Below are positions 15,401 through 23,972 of a DNA stretch of 64,000 nucleotides, piece by piece. The first letter of the stretch is position 1; each line of letters opens with the position of its first letter. Origin of the DNA: Micavibrio_C sp964577255 (GTDB lineage: Bacteria > Pseudomonadota > Alphaproteobacteria > Micavibrionales > Micavibrionaceae); NCBI GenBank assembly GCA_964577255.1, contig CAZNYM010000004.1, positions 1-64,000 of the forward strand, in the 5' to 3' direction. Both the position numbers and the translations under genes were made by a program. Below the pieces are notes generated by a model. That model was not told the origin of the DNA and ran no database searches. It saw only the letters and a program-made list of their open reading frames with translations.

Positions 15401-18341
15401 AGCGGCGCGCCCCCAGCCACAACCCGGCGATCAGAACGGCTTCAAGCAGGCAGAACGCCGCCAGCCCGGCGGCGATGCCCTCCGTGAAACCGTAGGAATG
15501 AAGCCCAACATTGAGAAGATTGACTCCGAACCACGACAGCGCCACGACGATGTTGAGCGCGGCCAGAACGGCCAAAGCCGGCACGGGCGCGATCATGCCA
15601 CTTACGCGCCCATGTAGAAGCCACACCAGCCACAGGACGATCAGAAGCGCGCCGTTTTCCTTCGGGTCCCAGCCCCAGAAGCGCCCCCACGACTGATCGG
15701 CCCAGATGCCGCCTAGGATGGTACCGGTGGCCGCGAAGAAAAGCGCCCACAGGGCGGCGGGCATTGTTCCGGCAAGCGACGGCGTCCGGCCGCGGCAGGC
15801 GCGCGCCAGATGAAGGTGCGCAAGGCACGCCGCCAACACGGCAAAGGCATAACCTGCCGTGATGAAAAGCACATGTGTGCTCAGCCAGAATCCGGTGTTC
15901 AGAACCGCCGTCAGCATGACCATCGTGTCGCCCTGCACCTGCGCGAAATAGGCGGACAGAAGCAAAAGCGCCGCACCCGTGAACCCGCTTATAGCCAGCA
16001 GCGCGGGATTTTTGCGTGCCCAGCCCATGCCGAACGCCGCGCCCGCGCACAGAAAAGAGACAAACAGGATCGATTCGTAAAGCGTGCCCACAGGCGGCCG
16101 CGCCAGGATGACAATGCGCATCAGCAGCAGCGCGCTGTGCACGGCCAGGGCGGCGACGCCCGCCGCGATCATCGCCGCAAGCGCGGCGCGGCGCCGGCGT
16201 TGGGGCACAAAAGCGTATCCCGCCGCCGCAACCAGCAGGACTATATATAGTGTGAAAGCGGCTTCCGCCGGATGCCGGCGGTGATACAAATCTTCAAGCG
16301 CCAGGCGCCACGCCGCGCTTGCACCCAGCGATTCCCCAGCCCTGATCGCCGCCACATGCCGGTCCCAGCCCTGCGCGTCGCTGTTTGCCCAGGCGGCGGC
16401 CAGCCCGGCCCATTCCTGCAGCAGCGCGGCGCTGCCCGGCCCGCCGCGCCCCTGCAGCAGGGCATCCCACGGCGCCAGCCATTCCTCGCCCTGTGCACCT
16501 TCGTGCCATTGCGGCGGCAGGATGCGCAAAAGCGTGTTGTCCGCGCCGCCCGCGCGCAGCATCTGCATCTGCCAGCCGAGCGCCGCCAGTTTTTTCTCCG
16601 CAGCGCTGTAGCGTTCTATATTTTCGCCTTTGCGGCGGATCAGGTTCTGCAGCCGGCGATCGATTTCTTCGCGGTGTTTTTCCAGCGCCAGATAGCTCGG
16701 AGCCGCGCCGCCGCCGTCCCACGGCGCGGGAACATCCACCGCCAGTGGCAAGATCAGTGAGAAGCTGCGCAGAAGCTGCAGGTAAAGCGCCACGTTGTCG
16801 CGCAGCAGGATCAGGTCGCGCTCGGTCTGGTTAAGCGCGGCTGCGGGCTTACCGGCAAGCGTTTCCAGGAGCACGTTTTTCTGCGCGAGCGCCGAGCTTG
16901 TTTCACCCAGCGTGTAAAGCCTGTCCTTGCGTTCGGGCAGGGCCAGAAGTGCACGCAGCGCGGGCGAGGGCACGCGCAGCACCCGGTTCTCGGCCGCGAC
17001 CGCCGGATCGAACAGGCTTTGCGCCAGCCAGGCGACGGCCGGCTGCCCCTCGAAGCGTTCGCTGCCCGAAAGCTGGCGCAGGGTGGCGGCGGCGAAAGCG
17101 CCCAGCGGCTTCAGGCGACCCTGATCCTGAATCGCGAGGCGGGAGAATTCCGTCATCGGCAACGATTCCGCGCGCGCGGCGGCTGGCGTCAGCATCGCAC
17201 CCGCCAGAAGAAGCGCAAGAGCGGCCGCGCGCACACGCACGCGCATAAGAATATGCAGCAGGAGCCCGGCGGCGATCAGGGCACTCGCGGCGTAAGGGAA
17301 TAGCCGGCCGCTGTTGCGCACCACGCTCAGCACCGTTGCTTCGCCGGCTTCGGTGGCGATGTAAGAGGATTGATAGAAAGTATACCCGCGATAGCGCAGC
17401 GGTTCGTTCATGCCGATCTCGACCGGCCAGGAGGCGTCGCCGTCGGTGATGACGAGCGCGGCGCGGTAAGCGCGCGCCGTCTGCGTGCCCGGGTGCAGGT
17501 CGCGGGTAATGTCGGTGAGCGCGAGGCTGAAGGGCAGGCGCGTCTCCGCCCGGGCGAAGGAGAGGGTGTAGGTGTCACCGCTGTGCACGATCTCCGGCCG
17601 GTGCGGCATCAGTTCGGTGAGTAGGTAGCCGCCGTCCTGCTCCGCGCCGGCGCCGCGCGCCAGCAGGGTCAGTCCGGCGTGATTGTTTTCATCCTGCTTG
17701 TCGGCGGGGCGCGGCGCCAGCCTTACCTTGGCGGCGGGCCCGTGCCAGGGCAATCCTTCGGGCGCGCTGTCGCGATCCTGCGGCAGCGGCTCGTTGTTGA
17801 GGGCGTAGTGCAGGATTGTCAGGGAGAAAGGCAGAGTTCCCGCGCCTATCGTCATCCCGTCGCGCAGGGCGGTATGCGGCAGGGTCAGGATCGTTTCGCC
17901 GTTGCGCGCTACGGTCAAAACGCGGCTGTGATAATCCTCGACCGCGCTGCGGCTTTCTCCCTCGGGGATGAGCATATAGCCCTCTTTTTGCGTCAGTGCC
18001 GTGAGCAATCCGCCGCACAGCAGCACCAGAACCCCGGCATGGACGACGATGGTGCCTGCGCGCGCGCGCGACCACGCGCTTTTGAATATAAGCTTGGTGA
18101 AAAGCGCCAGGGCGATCAGCGCCGTCACCGGATACAGCCCCGGCAGGGGCAGGGGACCAAGCCATATCACCCACGAGGAAAAGAACAGCCGCGTGGCGGC
18201 ATACAGTCCCATCTCCTTCTGCGCCACCGTGCCGGCGGCCAGCAGCAGCATCAGGTAGGGAAGCGCGAAGAAAACGATTTTCGGATCGGCAAGGCGGTCA
18301 ATCAGGCGCGACCAAAAGGGGGCAGGGGCATCGGAGTTCAT
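15384..18341 (-). CDS. ccsBA: fused ResB-CcsA cytochrome c synthase (System II)
   Basis: A 985-residue membrane protein that exports heme and attaches it to c-type cytochromes. The N-terminal part is ResB-like (membrane helices from FFALPYLMLLLAAGTVAQ, then HAGVLVLLCGG and EGESRSAVEDY, and a large periplasmic region to about residue 400). A middle periplasmic segment leads to the CcsA part (about 700-985) with the heme-handling WWD-type motif WGRFWGWDPKENGALL near 882-897 and several His-bearing helices (STHVLFITAGYA, LHSYGFTEG). The GAAGG-type ribosome-binding site supports the start. Fused CcsBA is known from epsilonproteobacteria and Bacteroidetes; most alphaproteobacteria use the Ccm system. 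Confidence 0.9.
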   Translation of the reverse strand: MNSDAPAPFWSRLIDRLADPKIVFFALPYLMLLLAAGTVAQKEMGLYAATRLFFSSWVIWLGPLPLPGLYPVTALIALALFTKLIFKSAWSRARAGTIVVHAGVLVLLCGGLLTALTQKEGYMLIPEGESRSAVEDYHSRVLTVARNGETILTLPHTALRDGMTIGAGTLPFSLTILHYALNNEPLPQDRDSAPEGLPWHGPAAKVRLAPRPADKQDENNHAGLTLLARGAGAEQDGGYLLTELMPHRPEIVHSGDTYTLSFARAETRLPFSLALTDITRDLHPGTQTARAYRAALVITDGDASWPVEIGMNEPLRYRGYTFYQSSYIATEAGEATVLSVVRNSGRLFPYAASALIAAGLLLHILMRVRVRAAALALLLAGAMLTPAAARAESLPMTEFSRLAIQDQGRLKPLGAFAAATLRQLSGSERFEGQPAVAWLAQSLFDPAVAAENRVLRVPSPALRALLALPERKDRLYTLGETSSALAQKNVLLETLAGKPAAALNQTERDLILLRDNVALYLQLLRSFSLILPLAVDVPAPWDGGGAAPSYLALEKHREEIDRRLQNLIRRKGENIERYSAAEKKLAALGWQMQMLRAGGADNTLLRILPPQWHEGAQGEEWLAPWDALLQGRGGPGSAALLQEWAGLAAAWANSDAQGWDRHVAAIRAGESLGASAAWRLALEDLYHRRHPAEAAFTLYIVLLVAAAGYAFVPQRRRRAALAAMIAAGVAALAVHSALLLMRIVILARPPVGTLYESILFVSFLCAGAAFGMGWARKNPALLAISGFTGAALLLLSAYFAQVQGDTMVMLTAVLNTGFWLSTHVLFITAGYAFAVLAACLAHLHLARACRGRTPSLAGTMPAALWALFFAATGTILGGIWADQSWGRFWGWDPKENGALLIVLWLVWLLHGRVSGMIAPVPALAVLAALNIVVALSWFGVNLLNVGLHSYGFTEGIAAGLAAFCLLEAVLIAGLWLGARRCENVR

Positions 18342-18379
18342 GACGGGCCTTCAGGAGCCTTGCAGCATCTCCTCTGACA

Positions 18380-18454
18380 TGGTGGCGGTGGAGGGATTTG
18401 AACCCCCGACCAAAGGATTATGATTCCTCTGCTCTACCACTGAGCTACACCGCC
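18380..18454 (-). tRNA. tRNA-Met (anticodon CAT)
   Basis: A full cloverleaf folds by eye. Acceptor GGCGGTG pairs with CACCGCC, the D stem is GCTC/GAGC, the anticodon stem is GAGGA/TCCTT around the loop ATCATAA, and the T arm is GGGGG TTCAAAT CCCTC. The 3' CCA is encoded. It resembles alphaproteobacterial elongator tRNA-Met. A tRNA-Ile with lysidine-modified CAT is the only alternative for this anticodon and fits less well. Confidence 0.93.
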
Positions 18455-18585
18455 TGGCTTCTTGCGAAACGTGCAGAGTTATGGCCCCTGCGCCCGGCTT
18501 TGTCAAGCGTTGCGGCGGGGATGGCTGGACGGTGATTTTTAAAATTTCTTTTTATTATCAGGGGGTTCAATCGCTTACCCTGCGC

Positions 18586-19383
18586 CTAGGGTTTGGCGGT
18601 TGCCGCACCCTTCAACCTCTGCTGCAGGAACGAGAGCGTGCGGGTCCAGGAGAGCTGGTCGGCCTCGGCGTTATAGGCCACGCCGGTGGTCGGGTCGTGG
18701 CCGGCGTCCTTCTGGGTGAAGGCGTGGACCGCGCCGGGGTAAGCGAAGAAATCGAGCGCTGTCACGCCGGCGTCGTGCATTTCGTGCTCGAACAGCGTCA
18801 CCTCGCGCGGCGGCACCAGGGGATCGTCGGCGCCGTGATGCACCATCACCGCGGCGGTGACCGCGCCGGGCTTGGCCGGGGCCAAGGTGGAAAGACCGCC
18901 ATGGAAACTGATCGCGCCTTCCAGGGGCGCGCCCATGCGCGCGGCTTCAAGCGCCATGGTGCCGCCGAAGCAATAGCCCATGATGGCGATGCGCGGGCCC
19001 ACGCTGCTCATGCCGCGTATCAGGTCGATCGCGGCGCCCAGGCGGCGGCGGGCGAGGGCGGGATCGTCCTTGTACTTGGTCGCTTCCGCGCCGGCTTCCT
19101 CGTTGGTCGCGGGGCGGATGCCTTTGCCATACATGTCGATGGCAAACGCGTTATAGCCTTCGGCCGCCAGCATGTCGGCGCGCATTTTCTCGTAATCGGT
19201 CAGGCCCTTCCACTGATGCACGATCAGCACCACGGGCGCGGGGGCGGGCGCATCGGTGCGGGCGAAGTAACCCTCGAGCACCGTGTCGCCGTCTTTGTAT
19301 GTGAGAACCTCGCCGGCGTTAGCGGGTGCCGCCGCGCACAGGACAAGCAGACCGCCCAGAACCAGTTTCAACGCTTGCTTCAT
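18586..19383 (-). CDS. secreted dienelactone hydrolase family protein
   Basis: A 265-residue alpha/beta hydrolase with an N-terminal signal peptide (LVLGGLLVLCAAAPANA), which places it in the periplasm or outside. The catalytic triad of the family is visible: nucleophile Cys138 in GYCFGG, Asp186/187 in GADDPLV and His220 in GAVHAF. The family hydrolyses cyclic or ester substrates, but the true substrate cannot be told. The gene stands alone between tRNA-Met and the divergent CarD-like gene. Confidence 0.85.
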   Translation of the reverse strand: MKQALKLVLGGLLVLCAAAPANAGEVLTYKDGDTVLEGYFARTDAPAPAPVVLIVHQWKGLTDYEKMRADMLAAEGYNAFAIDMYGKGIRPATNEEAGAEATKYKDDPALARRRLGAAIDLIRGMSSVGPRIAIMGYCFGGTMALEAARMGAPLEGAISFHGGLSTLAPAKPGAVTAAVMVHHGADDPLVPPREVTLFEHEMHDAGVTALDFFAYPGAVHAFTQKDAGHDPTTGVAYNAEADQLSWTRTLSFLQQRLKGAATAKP

Positions 19384-19443
19384 GACCGTTCTCCTCTACC
19401 CGGAAAGATTGTTGCTTTTTGCGCCCGCAGAACCCGCGCTTGT

Positions 19444-19470
19444 TGACATAAGCCCAACAGCGCCATAATC
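19444..19470 (+). promoter_or_regulatory. putative sigma-70 promoter of the CarD-like gene
   Basis: A consensus -35 TTGACA (19444-19449) is followed after 15 bp by CATAAT (19465-19470); a TAATCT hexamer slightly downstream is another possible -10. Transcription would start about 40 nt before the ATG at 19517, leaving room for the AGGGAGC ribosome-binding site. Confidence 0.4.
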
Positions 19471-19516
19471 GTAATCTGGCTTTTTATATATAAAACAACT
19501 CTACAGGGAGCAAGCC

Positions 19517-21820
19517 ATGACCGATATGGCCGAACAGGATGTTTTGAATCAGCCGCGGCTGCGGGTCGGGCAATATCTGGTCTATCCCGGCCAGGGACTG
19601 TCGGTGATCAGCGCCCGCCGGCTCTATCACGTGGACAAGATAAAGACGGTTATGCTCGAGGCCCGACCGCTCCACGATCTGCAGACCTTGTCCGCCATCG
19701 CCGAAGAACTGGCGGGAGACCGAGGCCTGCGGCCACCGTCTTCACACGAAGACATAAAGGCGGCGCTGGAAAAGATCGCCCAGGCGCCGGGTTATCCTGG
19801 CAAGGGTGAGCGCCGCCGTCCCTCCAACGATTACAAACCGCAGTTCGCATCGGGCAGGCTTGAGGATCTCGTTACCGTGTTGTGTGATTTGGCCCGGAGC
19901 TATAAAGGCCGGGTGCAGGGAATGGATAACATCCCCCCGCTTGACCGGCGCGACGCGCAGCGGGCAATAAAGCTGCTGGCCGTTGAAATGGCGTTCGATA
20001 CAGGCCTGACTATCGATAAATGCGAGAAGCATATCGACAAGTTGCTGTTTGGCAGGATCAAGAACGGAGACAAGAAAGACGATTATTTCTGGCCGAAAAA
20101 AACACGAAAGCGGCATCCTCCGGTCATGGACCGCGAAGAATTTCATGCGCTTTTTCACCAGTATCCGGAGCAAGAAGAGCAGGCCGCGCCCAAGGTGTTT
20201 TCCGCTCTTCGCGAAATTTATGAACCAAGGCGCCGGTTTGGCAGGACGTCAGGCGGAGATGCGCGGGAAGATGCCGGTGGCAGCGACAGCGCGGACACTG
20301 AAGGAGAAGACGAGAAAAAGACAGCCGCGCCTTCCAAAAGTAAGATTATATTGTCGAAGCGCGGCAGATCCGCGCGCGCAGCAGAAGCAGAGGCGCCAGC
20401 CCCGCGGCGGAACGAAGATCGTCAGGAAACACCTCAAAAAAATGGCGGCCGTCCCGATGATAAAGATGTCCATGAAATCATGTGCCGCGAATTGTCGATG
20501 AAATGCGGACGGGGGTGCATGAGTAACATTTTTCGCGCGGCGGTCGAAGTTCTGGACGCGCCGGCGCTTGATGTGTATACGCGCCTGGAAACACGCCGCC
20601 CGGAATTTCGCCAAACGCTGGCGCAGGTGGCCGAGGACCTCGGCAAGATGCCCCAGGAGGTGATCGCGATGCGCAATGAGGCTGTCCACGCCATGCGCGC
20701 GCACCTGTGCAAGGGCAACCGGGCTGATTTCTACCGCAATATGCGGTGTCTCGCACTTTGGGCGGCGGACGATGAGGGGCGGGGAGCGCAAGAAGCCGGT
20801 GAAATTATTAGCGCGTCCCGTAAGAAGATCAAGAAAGAGCTCTTGTCGTCTACGGGCGATATGATCGCCCCTCTGTATAAGCGAGAACGGGATCTGGTGC
20901 CGGCGCGGGGACCGGTGCGCGGCTTGTTTCTGCGCGCCGTTAAGGCGCTTTCGGCGGAGAAGTTCGATGTTTATACGCGCCTGGAAACGCGCACGCCGGC
21001 GCATCGCGAGACGTTGGCGCAGGTCGCCGACTCTCTTGGCAAATCCGAAGATGAGGTACGTCGCATCCGCAATGAAGCGGTGAGAACACTGCGCCAGGAT
21101 TTTATCGTGTGCGGCGACAAGATACCGCACATGGCGGCCATCGAGCTCATGCTGAATGGCGAGGACACGCCTCCGGATTCGCCAGCGGCGGCTATGGATG
21201 ATCCTGTTAGTAAAGAAGGTGCCGAAGAATTTCAGGCGGAGAGAGAGGGCGTTCCTCTGGCCGCGTTGGCGGCTGTTGCAGCAGTGGATGATCCTGCAGG
21301 CGGGGAGGAAGCCGTGCCGCCGGAAGAAGAACCGGCTCTGGACGAGGATATGCGCGTCCTTTACGAGCGGGAGCGTGCGCTTGCGGTATCTGAAGGGCCG
21401 CTTAAGGGCTTTCTCAATCTTGCCGCCGGCCTGCTCACGCCCGAAGAGTTCGATGTGTATGCCCGCATGGAAATCCGCCGCCCCGAATGCCGCGAAACGC
21501 CGGCGCAGATCGCTCGGGTTCTGGGTAAATCCGAGGACGAGGTGCGTCTTATCCGCGACGAGGCTGCTTCGCTGATTCGTGACTGGCTGGAAGCCGAAGG
21601 CCAGGAGGCGGCCCTGCTGCCGGCGGTCTTGCCGTTGCCCGCGGAAGATGCGGCATCGGAAGAAGATACTGTCGAGGTCGTGCTGAAGCTTCCGGTCCAT
21701 CGCGTGCCGGGTACGCGGCTTTTGATCCAGTTCGACTATGCCACTGACGGCCGGCTGACGGATGCGCGCATCGAGGAACACGCGCCCTCAGCGTTTCCTA
21801 AGCCGGCGGCTCCGGTTTAA
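19517..21820 (+). CDS. CarD/CdnL-like protein with three sigma-region-4-like repeats
   Basis: A 767-residue protein that I recognise only by parts. Residues about 13-185 look like the CarD/CdnL RNA-polymerase-binding fold: RVGQYLVYPGQGLSVISA, then the helical part SGRLEDLVTVLCDLARSY and AIKLLAVEMAFDTGL. Residues 200-315 are a charged disordered linker. Three repeats of about 76 residues follow (about 321-397, 453-528, 615-691). Each has an LYxREREL-like box, a GP-x-x-G turn, F/L-DVYxRxExRxP and a helix-turn-helix with TLAQVAxxLGKSxxEVRxIRNEA, which resembles region 4.2 of RpoH-type sigma factors. A short C-terminal domain ends the protein. Repeat 1 has Cys323, Cys330 and Cys334. It is probably a transcription regulator acting on RNA polymerase (inference). 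The start is fixed by AGGGAGC. Confidence 0.72.
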   Translation: MTDMAEQDVLNQPRLRVGQYLVYPGQGLSVISARRLYHVDKIKTVMLEARPLHDLQTLSAIAEELAGDRGLRPPSSHEDIKAALEKIAQAPGYPGKGERRRPSNDYKPQFASGRLEDLVTVLCDLARSYKGRVQGMDNIPPLDRRDAQRAIKLLAVEMAFDTGLTIDKCEKHIDKLLFGRIKNGDKKDDYFWPKKTRKRHPPVMDREEFHALFHQYPEQEEQAAPKVFSALREIYEPRRRFGRTSGGDAREDAGGSDSADTEGEDEKKTAAPSKSKIILSKRGRSARAAEAEAPAPRRNEDRQETPQKNGGRPDDKDVHEIMCRELSMKCGRGCMSNIFRAAVEVLDAPALDVYTRLETRRPEFRQTLAQVAEDLGKMPQEVIAMRNEAVHAMRAHLCKGNRADFYRNMRCLALWAADDEGRGAQEAGEIISASRKKIKKELLSSTGDMIAPLYKRERDLVPARGPVRGLFLRAVKALSAEKFDVYTRLETRTPAHRETLAQVADSLGKSEDEVRRIRNEAVRTLRQDFIVCGDKIPHMAAIELMLNGEDTPPDSPAAAMDDPVSKEGAEEFQAEREGVPLAALAAVAAVDDPAGGEEAVPPEEEPALDEDMRVLYERERALAVSEGPLKGFLNLAAGLLTPEEFDVYARMEIRRPECRETPAQIARVLGKSEDEVRLIRDEAASLIRDWLEAEGQEAALLPAVLPLPAEDAASEEDTVEVVLKLPVHRVPGTRLLIQFDYATDGRLTDARIEEHAPSAFPKPAAPV

Positions 21821-22962
21821 GCGGCTTTTCTTGTTGGGCTGCTTGCTGTGCTTTCGATCCACCCGCCGCCGATCAGGCGTTCGCCGTCATAGCACACCGC
21901 CGCCTGGCCTGGGGAAATGCCGTAATGGGGTTCGGCGAGGGTGAGGATGGCGCGGCCGTCCGCGTCGATAGCAAGCGTTCCCGGCACCGGCGCCATGGTC
22001 GAACGGAACTTCACGAGCACATCGCGCGCTTCGCGCGCCAGCCAGTTGCCGTCCTTAAGATAAAGAATGTCGCGCGCCAGTGCTTCCCTGGGTCCTACGG
22101 TGACGGTATTTTTTCCCGCATCCACGGCGACGACGTAGAAGGGATTGTTGTCTTCGTTATGCCCGCCGCCGATGCCCAGGCCCCGGCGCTGGCCGATGGT
22201 GTAGTGGATGATGCCTTCGTGCCGGCCCAGCACGCGCCCGTCGACATGGACGATGTCGCCCGCCTCCGCCGCCTGCGGCCGCAGTTTTTTCACCACCTTG
22301 GCGTAATCGCCGCCGGGGACGAAGCAGATATCCTGGCTGTCGGGCTTGTCGGCCGTGATCAGACCGAAGCGCCGCGCATGTTCGCGTGTGACGTCCTTGC
22401 CCCAGCCGCCCAGGGGGAAGCGCATGAAATCAAGCTGCTCCTGCGTGGTGGCGAACAGGAAATAGCTTTGGTCCTTGCCCGGATCGACGGCGCGCAGCAG
22501 GTCGGCGCGCCCGGTGCGCGGGTCGGTGACGCGCTGGATGTAGTGCCCCGTCGCCATGCAGTCGGCGCCCAAATCGCGCGCCACCGCCAGCAGATCGCGG
22601 AACTTGACGGTCTGATTGCAGCGCACGCAGGGGATCGGCGTTTCACCGCGCAGGTAACTGTCGGCGAAATCCTCGATCACGCTGTCGCGGAAATTGCTTT
22701 CGTAGTTGAGGACGTAGTGCGGGAAGCCACGCGCCTCAGCCACGCGCCGCGCGTCGTAAATATCCTGCCCTGCGCAGCATGCGCCCTTTTTCTGCAGCGC
22801 CGCGCCGTAATCGTAAAGCTGCAGCGTGACGCCGACGACGTCATAGCCCTGCTCGTGCAACAGCGCGGCCACGACCGACGAATCGACCCCGCCCGACATG
22901 GCCACCACCACGCGGGTATCTTTAGGATCCTTGTTGAAGCCGAGGCTGTTCACAATGGTCAC
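21817..22962 (-). CDS. mnmA: tRNA-specific 2-thiouridylase
   Basis: Thiolates U34 of tRNA-Lys, -Glu and -Gln, using sulfur relayed from a cysteine desulfurase. The 381 residues include the ATP-binding SGGVDSS (23-29), catalytic Cys115 in RCNQTVKF and partner Cys213 in DICFVPGGDY, with spacing as in E. coli MnmA, followed by GHYIQR and HYTIGQRRGLGIGG. It starts with GTG, one base overlapping the stop of the upstream unknown gene (TAGTG), so it is co-transcribed with the two paralogues above it. It converges with the CarD-like gene, overlapping by 4 bp. Confidence 0.96.
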   Translation of the reverse strand: MTIVNSLGFNKDPKDTRVVVAMSGGVDSSVVAALLHEQGYDVVGVTLQLYDYGAALQKKGACCAGQDIYDARRVAEARGFPHYVLNYESNFRDSVIEDFADSYLRGETPIPCVRCNQTVKFRDLLAVARDLGADCMATGHYIQRVTDPRTGRADLLRAVDPGKDQSYFLFATTQEQLDFMRFPLGGWGKDVTREHARRFGLITADKPDSQDICFVPGGDYAKVVKKLRPQAAEAGDIVHVDGRVLGRHEGIIHYTIGQRRGLGIGGGHNEDNNPFYVVAVDAGKNTVTVGPREALARDILYLKDGNWLAREARDVLVKFRSTMAPVPGTLAIDADGRAILTLAEPHYGISPGQAAVCYDGERLIGGGWIESTASSPTRKAA

Positions 22963-23972
22963 TATAAACCAAGACGGACCGCAGAGGAATTTCCGGTTAT
23001 CGCGGACTTCCGCGCCGGCTCACCCACTTTCAGGATGCGTTCCAGTTTATGCATAAGATCGGCGTTATAGATCCTGACGGCAAAAGCCGCCGGCCGGTCA
23101 AAGACTTCACAACCCGCCGCCGCGCGGGCGGCAACGGTATCGGCAATCGTGCCGAAGCGGTCTCCCCAGGCTTTGTAATCTTCCTGCAGATCGGGATACT
23201 GAGAGTGTCTCTCGGCTAAAGAAAGACACTGTCTTTGCATCGTTTCTATGTGTTCGCTCAAAGGCTTGTCATTCAAATCCATGACCCAGTCGAAAGCGCT
23301 ACCGGCGCAGGTGCCGGCCAGCGTCAAAAGACCAGCGCAACGCAATTCCTGTTCAACGGTCAAGGTTTGATTTGTGTCATGAATCCTTACGACGCGGTCA
23401 AGCAGTATTCCAACAACGCGCAGGCAGTTCCCCGTGTCATAGGCGCAAGAAATTGTTGACGAACAGCCCTGCAGACTGTTGAGAAAGATACGATCTTCGA
23501 AATAAGGAATGTCATCAACACTCCCGCTTCCTGCAACAAAGGCCTCAACCGCGCTTTCGATCTTTTTAGAAAAATCGCCGCTTGCTACCGCTTGGGGATT
23601 TTTAAGTTCCAATGATGACATGCTCTCGGTTGTCTCGCGAATTTTTTCCCAGCTTTCTTCAGGCTGACCCAGCTTATAGGCGGCCATGTACAGATTTCTC
23701 ATGGGGAGAAGCTCAGGGCTGCCTGCTACATCGGCCAGAAAAAACTTAGTTTCAAAAATTCCGAATGTCTCAAAAGCGGCGTGAAACTCCTCCGCCGGCG
23801 CAGTGCTCACTTTCATCAGATCGCCCAGGATTCTCATGCGCCTGGTTTCACACGCGCCGTCCATGAAATCCTGCGTCAGCGGGCTGCGGTCGTCGGTTTT
23901 CAGCAGCGAAATAAAATCTTCTCTGGTGGCGATATGCAGGGCGATTATTTTCTCAATATGTTGTCTGTTCAT
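22962..23972 (-). CDS. protein of unknown function, paralogue of the preceding gene
   Basis: 336 residues, mostly helical by composition, with no signal peptide or membrane segment. It shares a diffuse pattern with the protein encoded just upstream: an N-terminal IIALHIATREDF (there MIARHITAMGTL) and a central LYMAAYKLGQPEESWEKI (there LYAVIKLGSPEMTWDDI). Several Cys residues (CSSTISCAYDTGNC) may be structural. It overlaps the upstream gene by 4 bp (ATGA) and abuts mnmA. I do not recognise the family. Confidence 0.65.
   Translation of the reverse strand: MNRQHIEKIIALHIATREDFISLLKTDDRSPLTQDFMDGACETRRMRILGDLMKVSTAPAEEFHAAFETFGIFETKFFLADVAGSPELLPMRNLYMAAYKLGQPEESWEKIRETTESMSSLELKNPQAVASGDFSKKIESAVEAFVAGSGSVDDIPYFEDRIFLNSLQGCSSTISCAYDTGNCLRVVGILLDRVVRIHDTNQTLTVEQELRCAGLLTLAGTCAGSAFDWVMDLNDKPLSEHIETMQRQCLSLAERHSQYPDLQEDYKAWGDRFGTIADTVAARAAAGCEVFDRPAAFAVRIYNADLMHKLERILKVGEPARKSAITGNSSAVRLGL

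Noticed and set aside
20249..21781. 510-codon minus-strand frame opposite the CarD-like gene
   Set aside because: The plus-strand product has recognisable domains and internal repeats, while the antisense frame only mirrors those repeats.
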